Source: Alteromonas_E sp965248545
GTDB lineage: Bacteria; Pseudomonadota; Gammaproteobacteria; Enterobacterales; Alteromonadaceae
Direction of reading: 5' to 3'
Assembly (NCBI GenBank): GCA_965248545.1
Contig: OZ252110.1
Location: 1,426,001-1,490,000, forward strand
Length of the DNA: 64,000 bases
Within the stretch, counting starts at the first letter, position 1. The number at the start of each line of letters is the position of its first letter. The notes under the pieces are model-generated. The model was not told the DNA's origin. It did not search any database and saw nothing but the letters and a program-made list of their open reading frames with translations. A program made the position numbers and the translations under genes. Positions 53,097 through 62,283 of the stretch are shown in pieces.

Positions 53097-54410
53097 ATGG
53101 CAAAGAAGCAACGCGCTGTCCCAACGGGAAGATTAACCCGAATAGGAATGCTTGGCTCTCTTGCTACGCGTGTTGCAGGAAGTATGCTAACCAATGGCGC
53201 TGGCCAAATTATCAAAGGCGAGCGTCCTGCTGTAAAACATCTTCTACTGACGCCTAAAAATGTCAGTCGTATTGCTGACCAGCTAGCAAACATGCGCGGT
53301 GCAGCCATGAAGGTTGGACAACTGATCTCCATGGACGCTGGTGACATACTACCACCGGCACTAACCGAAATTTTATCACGCCTGCGCAGTGATGCAGACC
53401 CCATGCCCAAAGATCAACTCAACCAAGTAATGAGTGATGCTATGGGTGAGGACTGGTCAGATAATTTCTTGTATTTTAGCTATGCCCCCATTGCAGCCGC
53501 GTCGATTGGACAGGTGCACAAAGCCATTACTCCTAACGGTGAAATGCTCGCGCTAAAAGTACAATATCCAGGTGTCAAAGACAGTATCAATAGTGATGTA
53601 GACAATGTCGCGACCTTACTGTCTATGACCGGACTGTTACCAAAAGATGTTGATTTTTCGCCATTGCTGGAAGAGGCCAAAAGACAACTTCACGCCGAAG
53701 CCGATTACATCGCAGAAGCCGATATGCTTACGCGCTATCACAAAGTCATTGGCGACGATGATCGCTTTGCCCTTCCTGAAGCCTATCCTAACTTTACGAG
53801 CGAAACCTTGTTGGCGATGAGCTTTATGAAAAGTGAGCCTATTGAGTCACAACTCAGCGCCGATCAGGCAACCCGTGATACAATTGGTGAAGCATTGTTT
53901 GAGTTATTTTTCGTCGAAACTTTTGATCACGGCTTGATTCAGACCGACCCTAATTTTGCGAATTATCGTTACGATCCGGAAACCCAGCAAATTGTGTTGT
54001 TAGATTTTGGTGCAACACGTGATTACCCCAGAGACTTTGTCGAACTCTATCGAGAACTGCTCAGTGGTGTGTATTACGAACAACCTGAACGGGTGCGGCA
54101 AGCGGCTATCGACATTGACTTGATGAGCCCCACGTTAGCTTCAGATTTACAAGATTTCATTGTCGACATGTGTTTTGAAGCGTGTGAACCCATTCGACAT
54201 GAGGGCATCTACGATTTCGCTCAAAGTGACCTGACTAAACGTTTGCACGACAAGGGCATGGCACTTAGTAATAACGAAGCCTTTTGGCACGTTCCACCCG
54301 CAAACTCAGTCTTTCTTCACCGCAAGCTTGGCGGTACTTTTTTGTTAACCAGTAACCTCAAAGCACGTGTCAACATGAGAGAAATAGCCGCGAGATTTGT
54401 TACACCATAA
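53097..54410 (+). CDS. ABC1/UbiB family atypical kinase, COQ8-like
   Basis: 437 residues. KxGQ motif MKVGQLISMDAGDILPP (K72, G74, Q75), the Ala-rich loop IAAASIGQVHKA, and LALKVQYPGV with the nucleotide-binding Lys. The catalytic-metal region reads QTDPNFANYRYD...VLLDFGATRDYP, which resembles eukaryotic COQ8/ADCK3 (TDPN...LLDFGATR) more than the DPHPGN form of bacterial UbiB. COQ8 proteins support ubiquinone synthesis by ATPase activity at membranes. No C-terminal helix pair of UbiB is visible; the adjacent small membrane protein might anchor it. Confidence 0.87.
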   Translation: MAKKQRAVPTGRLTRIGMLGSLATRVAGSMLTNGAGQIIKGERPAVKHLLLTPKNVSRIADQLANMRGAAMKVGQLISMDAGDILPPALTEILSRLRSDADPMPKDQLNQVMSDAMGEDWSDNFLYFSYAPIAAASIGQVHKAITPNGEMLALKVQYPGVKDSINSDVDNVATLLSMTGLLPKDVDFSPLLEEAKRQLHAEADYIAEADMLTRYHKVIGDDDRFALPEAYPNFTSETLLAMSFMKSEPIESQLSADQATRDTIGEALFELFFVETFDHGLIQTDPNFANYRYDPETQQIVLLDFGATRDYPRDFVELYRELLSGVYYEQPERVRQAAIDIDLMSPTLASDLQDFIVDMCFEACEPIRHEGIYDFAQSDLTKRLHDKGMALSNNEAFWHVPPANSVFLHRKLGGTFLLTSNLKARVNMREIAARFVTP

Positions 54411-54713
54411 TCAATATGGCTGCGCCATCGAAAAAGGTAAGGCCATTTTCTCACTCGCTTTTGGTGGATTGCCGATCATTTCATCATAAGGTGTGTCATG
54501 TACCATCACAGCTTTTTCCACAATGAAATCCTCGAATACCTCTCGAATCTGTTGCGTGCTAAAAAAGCGCATAGGTTTATCTTTGTCATCGTAAACCATG
54601 CCAGTATTACTGCCGATATTGAGCTGAACTAAATATACGTTCATCTCAAACGAATGAACCTCAAGTAAGTCAATGGGTTGTTGAGCCGATAAGGCGGAGA
54701 AGGGAAATTTCAT
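54411..54713 (-). CDS. DUF6482 family small protein
   Basis: 100 residues. Sequence LLEVHSFEMNVYLVQLNIGSNTGMVYDDKDKPMRFFSTQQIREVFEDF fits the DUF6482 pattern, with the DSF/HSF-E motif and the R-F-x-S segment. Cytoplasmic, no signal. Its stop abuts the convergent kinase stop with no gap. Function unknown. Confidence 0.78.
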   Translation of the reverse strand: MKFPFSALSAQQPIDLLEVHSFEMNVYLVQLNIGSNTGMVYDDKDKPMRFFSTQQIREVFEDFIVEKAVMVHDTPYDEMIGNPPKASEKMALPFSMAQPY

Positions 54714-54751
54714 AGTTACACATTGATAATCAATAATGACTTTCTACGCGG

Positions 54752-55960
54752 CTAAGTCTCGATGGGATCGGGCCTGCGTAAAAACACCCATAACGCACTC
54801 ACAATGGCCATGCTCCAAATTGAAAATTGCGCCCATTGTTCAAGCGGTAGTAGGACACTAAACGCCAAAGTTAAGAACCATTTGAATAATTCTATGCTGT
54901 TCGCCCAAGGTTTGTTTTCCAAAACACAGCCTTGAGAAAACAAAATCACGGCTAGTGTAGTGCAACCAAACAACTGCTCCAGCAAAGAAAAGTGTGTGAA
55001 CTGCAATAGCAGACTCAGTGTTACCACTAACGAAAGGCCTAATTGGATCAGCGCATAGCCTCGCAATTTATCCGACAGTTCTATATCAAACTTGCGAAAT
55101 GAGGCTGGATCAAACGGCTTTTTGGGGGGCGCTTTGGCCAGCACATCATCAGGCCTCCAACCGGTTCGACCAAACCAAACTCTAAATTTGTCCGACCAAC
55201 GCTGTGTTGACAGGCTATCGAGAATCAGTTGCCGATATAGATGCCAGTTGCTCCAAACTGGATTCCAGCTTTTCAACGGTGTACGAATGCCATAAATGGG
55301 CGGGTCATCATTATCTTCCGGTTCGAAGGTCCCGAACATGCGATCCCAAATAATGAACACGCCACCATAGTTCTTATCGATGTAGCGGTCGTTTTGCGCA
55401 TGATGCACACGATGATTAGACGGAGTAACGATAAGCCGGTCCAGCACACCAAGTCGATCAATATGCCTGGTGTGAACCCAGAACTGATAGACCAGATTCA
55501 ATGCCGCAATAGTGACCATCATCTCTAGCGGTACACCGAGTAACGCCAAAGGTATGAAGAATAGCCAATTGATAATCGAGCCACTGGTCTGACGCAAAGC
55601 CGTCGTTAAATTGTATTCTTCACTCGAGTGGTGCACCACATGGGCGGCCCACAAGATACTCATTTCGTGCCCCATGCGATGATTCCAATAGTAAAGGAAG
55701 TCATACAACACGAAAGCCAGCAACCAAAAATGCCAACCCTGTGGCCATTGAAAAAAGGCGACATCGTCCAATACGAGAGCGTAGATACTCAGTGGAATCA
55801 ATGTCTTGATGATAGTCGCGACCCTAGACAACATACCGATATTCAAACTTGAGATAGCATCATTCAGGCGGTAATAGCCTGTTTTCCGATACAAATCCAC
55901 GGCAAGCTCTATAGCCATGAGCAAGAAAAAGCCGGGGATTGCATATAGGATAACTGTCAT
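54752..55960 (-). CDS. Sterol desaturase / fatty acid hydroxylase family membrane protein
   Basis: 402 residues with about seven helices. The di-iron His boxes are visible: YYWNHRMGHEMSILWAAHVVHHSSEEYN (HxxxH and HxxHH), then the third box in SNHRVHHAQND. These ligate two irons that activate oxygen to hydroxylate a lipid. C-terminal helices may be an additional domain. Which lipid is modified is unknown. Confidence 0.9.
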   Translation of the reverse strand: MTVILYAIPGFFLLMAIELAVDLYRKTGYYRLNDAISSLNIGMLSRVATIIKTLIPLSIYALVLDDVAFFQWPQGWHFWLLAFVLYDFLYYWNHRMGHEMSILWAAHVVHHSSEEYNLTTALRQTSGSIINWLFFIPLALLGVPLEMMVTIAALNLVYQFWVHTRHIDRLGVLDRLIVTPSNHRVHHAQNDRYIDKNYGGVFIIWDRMFGTFEPEDNDDPPIYGIRTPLKSWNPVWSNWHLYRQLILDSLSTQRWSDKFRVWFGRTGWRPDDVLAKAPPKKPFDPASFRKFDIELSDKLRGYALIQLGLSLVVTLSLLLQFTHFSLLEQLFGCTTLAVILFSQGCVLENKPWANSIELFKWFLTLAFSVLLPLEQWAQFSIWSMAIVSALWVFLRRPDPIET

Positions 55961-56168
55961 ATCAATTAGTTAGCTTTGTCGCAGCAATAACATTCCCCTA
56001 TCCTAAACCAACCAAGAGCACAAAACAAAGCAGGCCCAATTAGTCCCACGAAATAGGTCATCCAACCAAACAAAATGAACTTTACTAAAGTCTTATACTC
56101 TTGAAATTCATTGCGCAGATAATACGTTCTATCTGTATACTGATAATAAACCACTTAGGATTGTTTGA

Positions 56169-57041
56169 ATGAGTAGTCACGAGGCTGAACAACGAAATAT
56201 CACACCGCATATTATCATCGCGGCTGTGCTTGTTTTGATCATTGTTGTGGTACTGGTGTGGCCCGCCGATGAGCCTGAGCCACCACAACCAGTCGCGATA
56301 GAGCCGCCGGTTACTCAGCCTGAGGTGACACCTGAACCCGAAGTGACTGCAGCAGTGGATACGTTTGAACCCGTCCCAATGCCGCAAGAAGTGGTAATCG
56401 AACCAATTGAAAACCCTGAGCCACAAGAACGGTTAGCCCAACCTGAACCTGACATCATCGTTGATACCTCAGATGCCGCAATCACCAGCGCATTGTTAGA
56501 AATTGCCAATACGCCAGTGGTTGGTCGCATGTTAGTTAACGACAGTTTACTGCAGCGCTTTGTCGTCACTGTGACCAATATGGCCGACGAGGATGTTGCG
56601 CCGAATCACCAGCTCGTGGTTCCCCCTACACAGTCATTTAGGGTATATCAACAAGCGGGACGCGAGTGGATTGATGCAGCCAGCTACAAACGCTACACGC
56701 CTTACATCGACGCTTTAGAAAGTATGGACAACGAACAATTGCTGGCACTATACAATCGTTATCTGCCTGACATTCAGTCTGCTTTCGAAGAAATTGCACC
56801 ACCGAACCAAGCGTTCAGCGAAGTATTTGTCGAAGCAATCGACGTATTACTTAACACACCAGAGATACCAACACCTGTCGAAGTTTATCGCGATAGCGTA
56901 ATGTACAAATACAAGGATGAGCGCATCGAAGAGCTGAGTTTGCCGCAAAAACAATTGCTGCGTCTAGGCCCAGATAATATGCGTCGTGTTAAAGCAAAGT
57001 TACGCGATCTCAAAGCATCTCTCGAAGATGGATCTGAATAA
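56169..57041 (+). CDS. DUF3014 family membrane-anchored protein
   Basis: 290 residues. One N-terminal helix (IIIAAVLVLIIVVVLVWP), a Pro/Glu-rich spacer (about 38-105), then a periplasmic domain with VGRMLVNDSLLQRFVVTVTNMADEDVAPNHQLVVPP and YKRYTPYIDALESM, the DUF3014 signature. AGGA precedes the ATG. Coupled with the DUF1285 gene by a 14-nt overlap. Function unknown. Confidence 0.85.
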   Translation: MSSHEAEQRNITPHIIIAAVLVLIIVVVLVWPADEPEPPQPVAIEPPVTQPEVTPEPEVTAAVDTFEPVPMPQEVVIEPIENPEPQERLAQPEPDIIVDTSDAAITSALLEIANTPVVGRMLVNDSLLQRFVVTVTNMADEDVAPNHQLVVPPTQSFRVYQQAGREWIDAASYKRYTPYIDALESMDNEQLLALYNRYLPDIQSAFEEIAPPNQAFSEVFVEAIDVLLNTPEIPTPVEVYRDSVMYKYKDERIEELSLPQKQLLRLGPDNMRRVKAKLRDLKASLEDGSE

Positions 57042-57567
57042 GCTTCAAGCCTCAGTCAAATCCAACACCGGCGACACGCTACCGCCGGTGGACAAGTGGA
57101 ATCCTGATTTTTGCGGTGACATTAATATGGTGATCAAGCGCGATGGCCAATGGTTTTATGAGGGCACTCCAGTTGGTAGAAAAGCCTTGGTTAGACTCTT
57201 TTCAACCATCTTAAAAAAAGAAAATGACCAGTACTTTCTGGTGACGCCAGTGGAAAAGGTTGGCATTCAAGTCGAGGATGTACCTTTTGTAGTAACTGAT
57301 TGGGACTTAGAAGGCGACCAAATCAAAGTCAAAACGCTTACCGACGATGAATTTTTCATCGGCGAACAACACCCTGTAAGCTTGCGCTTCGACCAAGTTA
57401 GCCAGACCCCAATCCCCTACGTAAAGGTCAGACGAAATCTTTGGGCGCGCATCCATCAAAACGTGTTTTATCAATGGGCTGAAATAGCAACTGTGGATGA
57501 ACAACAGTCACCGGCCCAAGCCAACATGAAAAGCGGTGACTACCAATTCTCGATCGGTGAATACTAA
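57028..57567 (+). CDS. DUF1285 family protein
   Basis: 179 residues from ATG (MDLNKLQ), inside the last codons of the DUF3014 gene; a longer frame would overlap more. PVDKWNPDFCGDINMVIKRDGQWFYEGTPVGRKALVRLFSTILKKE is the DUF1285 hallmark. A compact beta-rich cytoplasmic protein. Function unknown. Confidence 0.88.
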   Translation: MDLNKLQASVKSNTGDTLPPVDKWNPDFCGDINMVIKRDGQWFYEGTPVGRKALVRLFSTILKKENDQYFLVTPVEKVGIQVEDVPFVVTDWDLEGDQIKVKTLTDDEFFIGEQHPVSLRFDQVSQTPIPYVKVRRNLWARIHQNVFYQWAEIATVDEQQSPAQANMKSGDYQFSIGEY

Positions 57568-57572
57568 ACAAC

Positions 57573-59120
57573 CTAGCGCTTAAACGTATCACTCAAGCTG
57601 GCAATTTTACTCACACTGCCGACCAGTGTTCTACTTGAATCATGCATTGAATGGGCAAGCTGATTATTGTGCTCCGCCGCGGATTCAATTTCCTGTGCGT
57701 TAGATTCTATGCTGCTGCAGGCTTGTTCTTGCTCACCGACAGCCGCTGCGATACTCGTGGAGTTACGGCTGATATCTTCAATCATGGTATAAATCTGTTC
57801 AATAACCTGTGCCGATTGATTAGCCTGCTCAACACTATTTTCAGCACTCTCGCTAGAAGAGTGCATGGTTTTCACCCATTCCTCTAGGGTGCTACGCATT
57901 AAAGATAAACTATCGACAATGTTGGCTGCAGATTGTTGAGTGCGATTTGATAGCGCGCGCACCTCATCAGCCACAACGGCAAACCCTCTGCCACTCTCTC
58001 CGGCCCGAGCAGCCTCAATTGCGGCATTTAGCGCAAGCAGATTGGTTTGCTCTGCGATTGCTTCAATTTCCCCCATAGTTGAAGACACCTTGTCGGCCGC
58101 GGACATCAAATCATCTGCAGTGGTAGCCGCCTGACTGACAAAACCAGATAACTCACTGACGCTGTCTCTGCCGGTTAAGATCAATTGTTTGGCATTTGCA
58201 CATTGTTCGTTGGTCTTATCGATGTGCTCCGTAGTTTGCTCAACGTTTTCCAACACCGCACGGCTGGATTGAGCCAGTTGTTCAATCGCAACGGATATCC
58301 CGTGCACTTCTTGTTTTTGTCGTTCAATACCTGCTGTCGTCTGCTCTACGTTGTTCAGGGATTGTTCTGCAATCTCCGCCAGTTGAATCGACGCATCATG
58401 GGTCCTGCCCAATACCGTTCGTTGCATTCCTTTTTGCAGCCCCATATGAAATTCAATCACGCTGAGAGGTCCTTTGCCATGCAACACAAAACGGCTGACG
58501 CTATCGTAATAATTGCGCAATTCCGCCGCGCGTTGGGGAAAGCGTACCAGTTCGGTTTTGAACAACCAAAATCCAGCGCCGAGCACCACCAGCAGTAAGG
58601 CCGCTGCACTCCAGCTGAACAAGACGCCGATTGACAATGCCAAGGCGATGAAAACACCCATAAAGGCATATAAACGCGCAGAGAAAGAAATCTCTTTGAC
58701 ACCGCCCATGTTCCCTTGATTCACATCAGCATAAAGTTGCTTGGCGCGCTCAACACGTGCTCTTGAAGGTTTGACGCGAACGGATTGGTATCCTTGCAGT
58801 TGCCCGTGCTCAAAAATAGGAGTGACGAATGCATCCACCCAGTAGTAGCTACCATCTTTGCACAAGTTTTTTACGATGCCGCGCCACGCCAACCCCTTTT
58901 CAATATGATCCCACATATCTTTAAAGGCCGCTTTTGGCATGTCAGGATGGCGAACGATGTTGTGATTTTTCCCCAACAGTTCATCAGGCTCATACCCCGC
59001 AACACGACAGAACACATCATTTGCATAAGTGATAACACCACGCCGGTCCGTCGTAGAAACTAATTCTTGATCCTCAGGAAACGTTACCTCGTTATCTCTT
59101 ATAGTTTGATTTCTGCGCAT
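57573..59120 (-). CDS. PAS-containing methyl-accepting chemotaxis protein, Aer-like
   Basis: 515 residues. An N-terminal PAS domain (about 12-115: VSTTDRRGVITYANDVFCRVAGYEPDELLGKNHNIVRHPDMP) is typical of Aer-type redox receptors. Two close helices (about 150-187) anchor it without a periplasmic domain. The C-terminal signalling coiled coil has the conserved hairpin IAEQTNLLALNAAIEAARAGESGRGFAVVADEVRAL. It senses cytoplasmic redox state or oxygen and signals to CheA. No che genes are in this window. Confidence 0.92.
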   Translation of the reverse strand: MRRNQTIRDNEVTFPEDQELVSTTDRRGVITYANDVFCRVAGYEPDELLGKNHNIVRHPDMPKAAFKDMWDHIEKGLAWRGIVKNLCKDGSYYWVDAFVTPIFEHGQLQGYQSVRVKPSRARVERAKQLYADVNQGNMGGVKEISFSARLYAFMGVFIALALSIGVLFSWSAAALLLVVLGAGFWLFKTELVRFPQRAAELRNYYDSVSRFVLHGKGPLSVIEFHMGLQKGMQRTVLGRTHDASIQLAEIAEQSLNNVEQTTAGIERQKQEVHGISVAIEQLAQSSRAVLENVEQTTEHIDKTNEQCANAKQLILTGRDSVSELSGFVSQAATTADDLMSAADKVSSTMGEIEAIAEQTNLLALNAAIEAARAGESGRGFAVVADEVRALSNRTQQSAANIVDSLSLMRSTLEEWVKTMHSSSESAENSVEQANQSAQVIEQIYTMIEDISRNSTSIAAAVGEQEQACSSIESNAQEIESAAEHNNQLAHSMHDSSRTLVGSVSKIASLSDTFKR

Positions 59121-59247
59121 GCGTTTACTCTGCTCACTCGTTGAATTTACAGTCTAGTCCAAGCGCTATAGTTTTCAAAAACGGCTAAGTTGCCAATCGT
59201 TGCAAGTTCTTCTATCGTGAAGCATCCCTCAACAAAGGAACCCTACA

Positions 59248-60522
59248 ATGCGAAAAATAATAATCGCGCTCAGCTTACTTAGTGTATTCGGCGCACACGC
59301 AAAAACCTTGATTCACGCAGGACAATTAATCACCGCGGAAAACGACAGCGTGCTCAAAGAATACACGATCGTGGTAGATGGGAACCAAATAGAGAGTGTT
59401 AGCGCAGGCTACGCGAATCCGGATGACGGTGACACCGTTATCGATTTAAAAGACTCTACGGTGATGCCAGGTTTTATGGATATGCATGTGCATTTATCTA
59501 TGCAGCATGGCGGCCCGGCGACTTACATGCAGCGGTTTACATACAACGAAGCGGACTATGCGCTGGCTGCCGCAAACTTTGCTGAAACCACATTGATGTC
59601 CGGGTTTACGACTGTCCGGAATTTGGGCGACGGCTACAACGAAACGGTTGCGCTGCGAAACGCAATCAATCGCGGCCAACAAATCGGGCCACGTATTTTT
59701 ACGTCAGCAAAGTCAATCGCCACTACGGGCGGTCACGCTGACCCAACCAATGGCTTCAATCAAGCCTTATCAGGCGATCCAGGCCCAAAAGATGGGGTCG
59801 TCAATGGCATCGCGGAGGCTCGCAAAGCCGTGCGTCAACGCTACAAAGATGGTGCTGACCTTATCAAGATCACGGCAACGGGTGGCGTATTGAGCGTAGC
59901 CAAAAATGGGCAAAATCCACAATTCATGGCAGACGAACTGGCTGCTATTGTGCAAACGGCAAAAGACTACGAAATGACCGTCGCTGTGCACGCACATGGG
60001 ACTGAAGGCATGCAGCGCGCTATCAAAGCAGGTGTCGACTCCATCGAGCATGGTACATACATGAACGAAGAGACAATCGAATTGATGAAAGCGCACGGCA
60101 CATATTATGTGCCAACCATTCTGGCCGGCAATTTCGTTGCAGAGAAAGCCAAAATAGACGGCTACTTTCCTGCCCTGGTGCGCCCAAAGGCCGCCGCTAT
60201 TGGCCCACTCATTCAAAAGACCTTTGAACGCGCGCACAAAGCGGGCGTCAAAATCGCTTTTGGGACTGACTCGGGCGTATCGGCGCACGGCGACAATGGC
60301 AAGGAATTTGTGCTGATGGTCGAAGCAGGTATGGCCCCCATCGATGCGATTGTCTCAGCCACGCGTAACGCTGCAGATCTACTCAAAGTCAGCGAAGAGC
60401 TCGGTACGATCACGAGCGGCAAAAAAGCCGATATTGTCGCGGTCAAAGGTGATGTGCTTAGCGATATCACGCTGTTGCAAAACATCGATTTTGTCATGAA
60501 AGACGGTAGCGTTTTCAAATAA
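59248..60522 (+). CDS. Exported amidohydrolase (Xaa-Pro/imidazolonepropionase-like)
   Basis: 424 residues. Signal peptide MRKIIIALSLLSVFGAHAK. Metal sites: MPGFMDMHVHLSMQHGG, YKDGADLIKITATGGV (bridging Lys), VAVHAHGTEGM, VDSIEHGTYM and IAFGTDSGVSAHGDNG; the C-terminal GTITSGKKADIVAV. This is a secreted dipeptidase-like amidohydrolase. GGAACC precedes the ATG. A second amidohydrolase lies at about 35-36 kb; the two share only fold-level features. Confidence 0.9.
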   Translation: MRKIIIALSLLSVFGAHAKTLIHAGQLITAENDSVLKEYTIVVDGNQIESVSAGYANPDDGDTVIDLKDSTVMPGFMDMHVHLSMQHGGPATYMQRFTYNEADYALAAANFAETTLMSGFTTVRNLGDGYNETVALRNAINRGQQIGPRIFTSAKSIATTGGHADPTNGFNQALSGDPGPKDGVVNGIAEARKAVRQRYKDGADLIKITATGGVLSVAKNGQNPQFMADELAAIVQTAKDYEMTVAVHAHGTEGMQRAIKAGVDSIEHGTYMNEETIELMKAHGTYYVPTILAGNFVAEKAKIDGYFPALVRPKAAAIGPLIQKTFERAHKAGVKIAFGTDSGVSAHGDNGKEFVLMVEAGMAPIDAIVSATRNAADLLKVSEELGTITSGKKADIVAVKGDVLSDITLLQNIDFVMKDGSVFK

Positions 60523-60526
60523 AAGA

Positions 60527-61099
60527 ATGCGCGACAAGATCAAGCAAAAAGCCCAGCGCCTAACCCAGTCACGTCACATGCTCCGTGGCGTGGCCACCGC
60601 GTCGTTTCTTGAGTCAACCGTGGTACCAGTGCCGTTGGAGGCGATACTGTTACCGCTTATGCAAGCGCGTCGAGATAAACTTTGGGCTATCGCGGCTATG
60701 GCGACGATGGGGTGCGTTGTTGGCGCCTTATTTGGCTATGCGCTGGGATATTATTTGTTTGATTTAATGGGCGAGTGGGTAATTGCCTCGTTCAGTTCTC
60801 CAGAACAATGGGAAACCGTCAAACAAGGTATGGCTGAGGACGGTTTCTATTTTATTTTATCGCTGGGTATCCTGCCCATTCCCTTTCAAATTGCCATGGT
60901 CGCGGCAGGGGCAACGCAGTTTTCTCTGGTTCTCTATCTACTTGCCACCGCTATCTCGCGTAGTTTGCGCTATTTTGGGATCGCATTAGCGGTGAAAATT
61001 GCGGGCAATCATGCCGAGCGCTTTATTCGTCGCTATCGCAGTAAAGCTATCGTTGGAATTGTTATTTTGGTCGCAATTGTCTGGTGGTTCAGTCGCTAG
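60527..61099 (+). CDS. VTT-domain (DedA/SNARE-associated) inner-membrane protein, YqaA type
   Basis: 190 residues. Four to five hydrophobic helices. VTT features: FLESTVVPVPLEAILLPLMQARR, then GCVVGALFGYALGYYLFDLMG with conserved Gly pattern, and LGILPIPFQIAMVAAGAT. Members are lipid scramblase-like proteins. It begins 4 nt after the amidohydrolase stop with no strong ribosome-binding site, so translational coupling is likely. Confidence 0.85.
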   Translation: MRDKIKQKAQRLTQSRHMLRGVATASFLESTVVPVPLEAILLPLMQARRDKLWAIAAMATMGCVVGALFGYALGYYLFDLMGEWVIASFSSPEQWETVKQGMAEDGFYFILSLGILPIPFQIAMVAAGATQFSLVLYLLATAISRSLRYFGIALAVKIAGNHAERFIRRYRSKAIVGIVILVAIVWWFSR

Positions 61100-61230
61100 T
61101 TAGGTCGAATATGCCAATTCAAAATACAAACCGCTAATCGAGCTCGCAAAATCATCTTCTTTCGACAATGATTGATTGTGCATTTGCTAATCAGATAAAC
61201 CGTAACAGAAAACAATACAAAGGAATCACC

Positions 61231-61989
61231 ATGAAGAAACTGTATACCGCCCTACTTGCTTCAGCCCTTGCTTTGAGTGTGTCGAATGTATTCGCACATG
61301 AGCATGGTGCAGAAGACAAAATCAAAGCTGCCATGCAGTCAGATGTTCGCTCAGACGCTGAAAAGGAGCGCGATCGCAATCGCCGTCCTGTTCAAACCTT
61401 AGCGTTTTTTGGTTTGCAAGATGACATGAAGGTCGTTGAGCTTCTACCTGGTGGCGGTTGGTATACTAAGTTGTTAGTGCCAACCTTGGCTGAAAACGGC
61501 GAGTACTATGCCGCCATCGGCACAGGTCGCGTTAAGGAGCGTTTAGCCGATTTACCCGGTTTCGACAAAATGAATATTGTCGCTGAAGACGCGCGTTTAT
61601 GGCGCGAGGAAGGCTCTAGGTTCTATTCGATGGAATTAGGTTCTTTGGGCGTTACCGATGCCGATATGGTATTAACATTCCGCAACTACCACAATTTTGG
61701 CGACCAAGGTCGTGCAGCAATGAATAAAGCCGCTTTTGATGCATTAAAATCTGGTGGAATATATGCAGTTGTTGATCATACAGCACGCCACATGGAGCCA
61801 ATGAACGACTCTAACCGACGCCGCTTTGACCCAGTCAAAGCCATTAAAGAAATCCAAGCTGCGGGGTTTGAACTGGTTGATTATTCAACTCTTCACTATC
61901 GCGAAGACGATGAATTGGAATACGAAGTTGGAGCGCGTAGCGTTTCAGGTAACACTGACCGCTGGACATTAAAATTCGTAAAACCCTAA
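61231..61989 (+). CDS. Exported SAM-methyltransferase-like protein
   Basis: 252 residues from MKKLYTALLA, with AAGGAA upstream; the longer frame is rejected. A signal peptide (ALLASALALSVSNVFAHEHG) is followed by a class I methyltransferase-like fold: MKVVELLPGGGWYTKLLVPTLAENGEYYAAIG (motif I VVELLPGGGWY) and MVLTFRNYHNFGDQG, SGGIYAVVDH. SAM is not expected in the periplasm, so an exported member either acts on another ligand or has its signal as an anchor. It is followed by a strong terminator. Confidence 0.85.
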   Translation: MKKLYTALLASALALSVSNVFAHEHGAEDKIKAAMQSDVRSDAEKERDRNRRPVQTLAFFGLQDDMKVVELLPGGGWYTKLLVPTLAENGEYYAAIGTGRVKERLADLPGFDKMNIVAEDARLWREEGSRFYSMELGSLGVTDADMVLTFRNYHNFGDQGRAAMNKAAFDALKSGGIYAVVDHTARHMEPMNDSNRRRFDPVKAIKEIQAAGFELVDYSTLHYREDDELEYEVGARSVSGNTDRWTLKFVKP

Positions 61990-62022
61990 ACCGTCGGCAG
62001 CCCCTTAGGGCTTAGATCTCAG

Positions 62023-62283
62023 TTATGCTAGCCCCTTTTTGATAATGTATCGGAAAGGGGCTTTTTCAATGTCAGTGGCAACAAGTGTATGTTGCATAAA
62101 ACGACAAAAACTAGGGATATCGCGCGTTGTAGAGGGATCATCCGCAATTACACTGAGTGTCTGCCCGTCGCTCATCTTACGAATATTCAGACGTACCATC
62201 ATCACGGGCTCAGGACAGCGCAACCCCATTGCATCAAGGGTTACATCAGAGCTTTCGTACTGCTGATTAAACTCAGATACCAT
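62023..62283 (-). CDS. tusA: TusA-type sulfurtransferase
   Basis: 86 residues from ATG (MVSEFNQ), overlapping the pyrE stop by 11 nt; a longer frame into pyrE is rejected. The active-site motif is LRCPEPVMMVRLNIRK with C23, and DDPSTTRDIPSFCRFM follows, both TusA hallmarks. TusA relays sulfur for tRNA thiolation and other sulfur transfers. Located directly after pyrE, an unusual neighbour. Confidence 0.9.
   Translation of the reverse strand: MVSEFNQQYESSDVTLDAMGLRCPEPVMMVRLNIRKMSDGQTLSVIADDPSTTRDIPSFCRFMQHTLVATDIEKAPFRYIIKKGLA
62030..62066 (+). terminator. Rho-independent terminator embedded in the tusA 3' end
   Basis: AGCCCCTTT and AAAGGGGCT form a 9-bp stem followed by T5 on the plus strand, ending the methyltransferase transcript. 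The whole structure lies inside the last codons of the convergent tusA gene. A short CCCCTTAGGG just upstream is a second small dyad. Confidence 0.85.
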
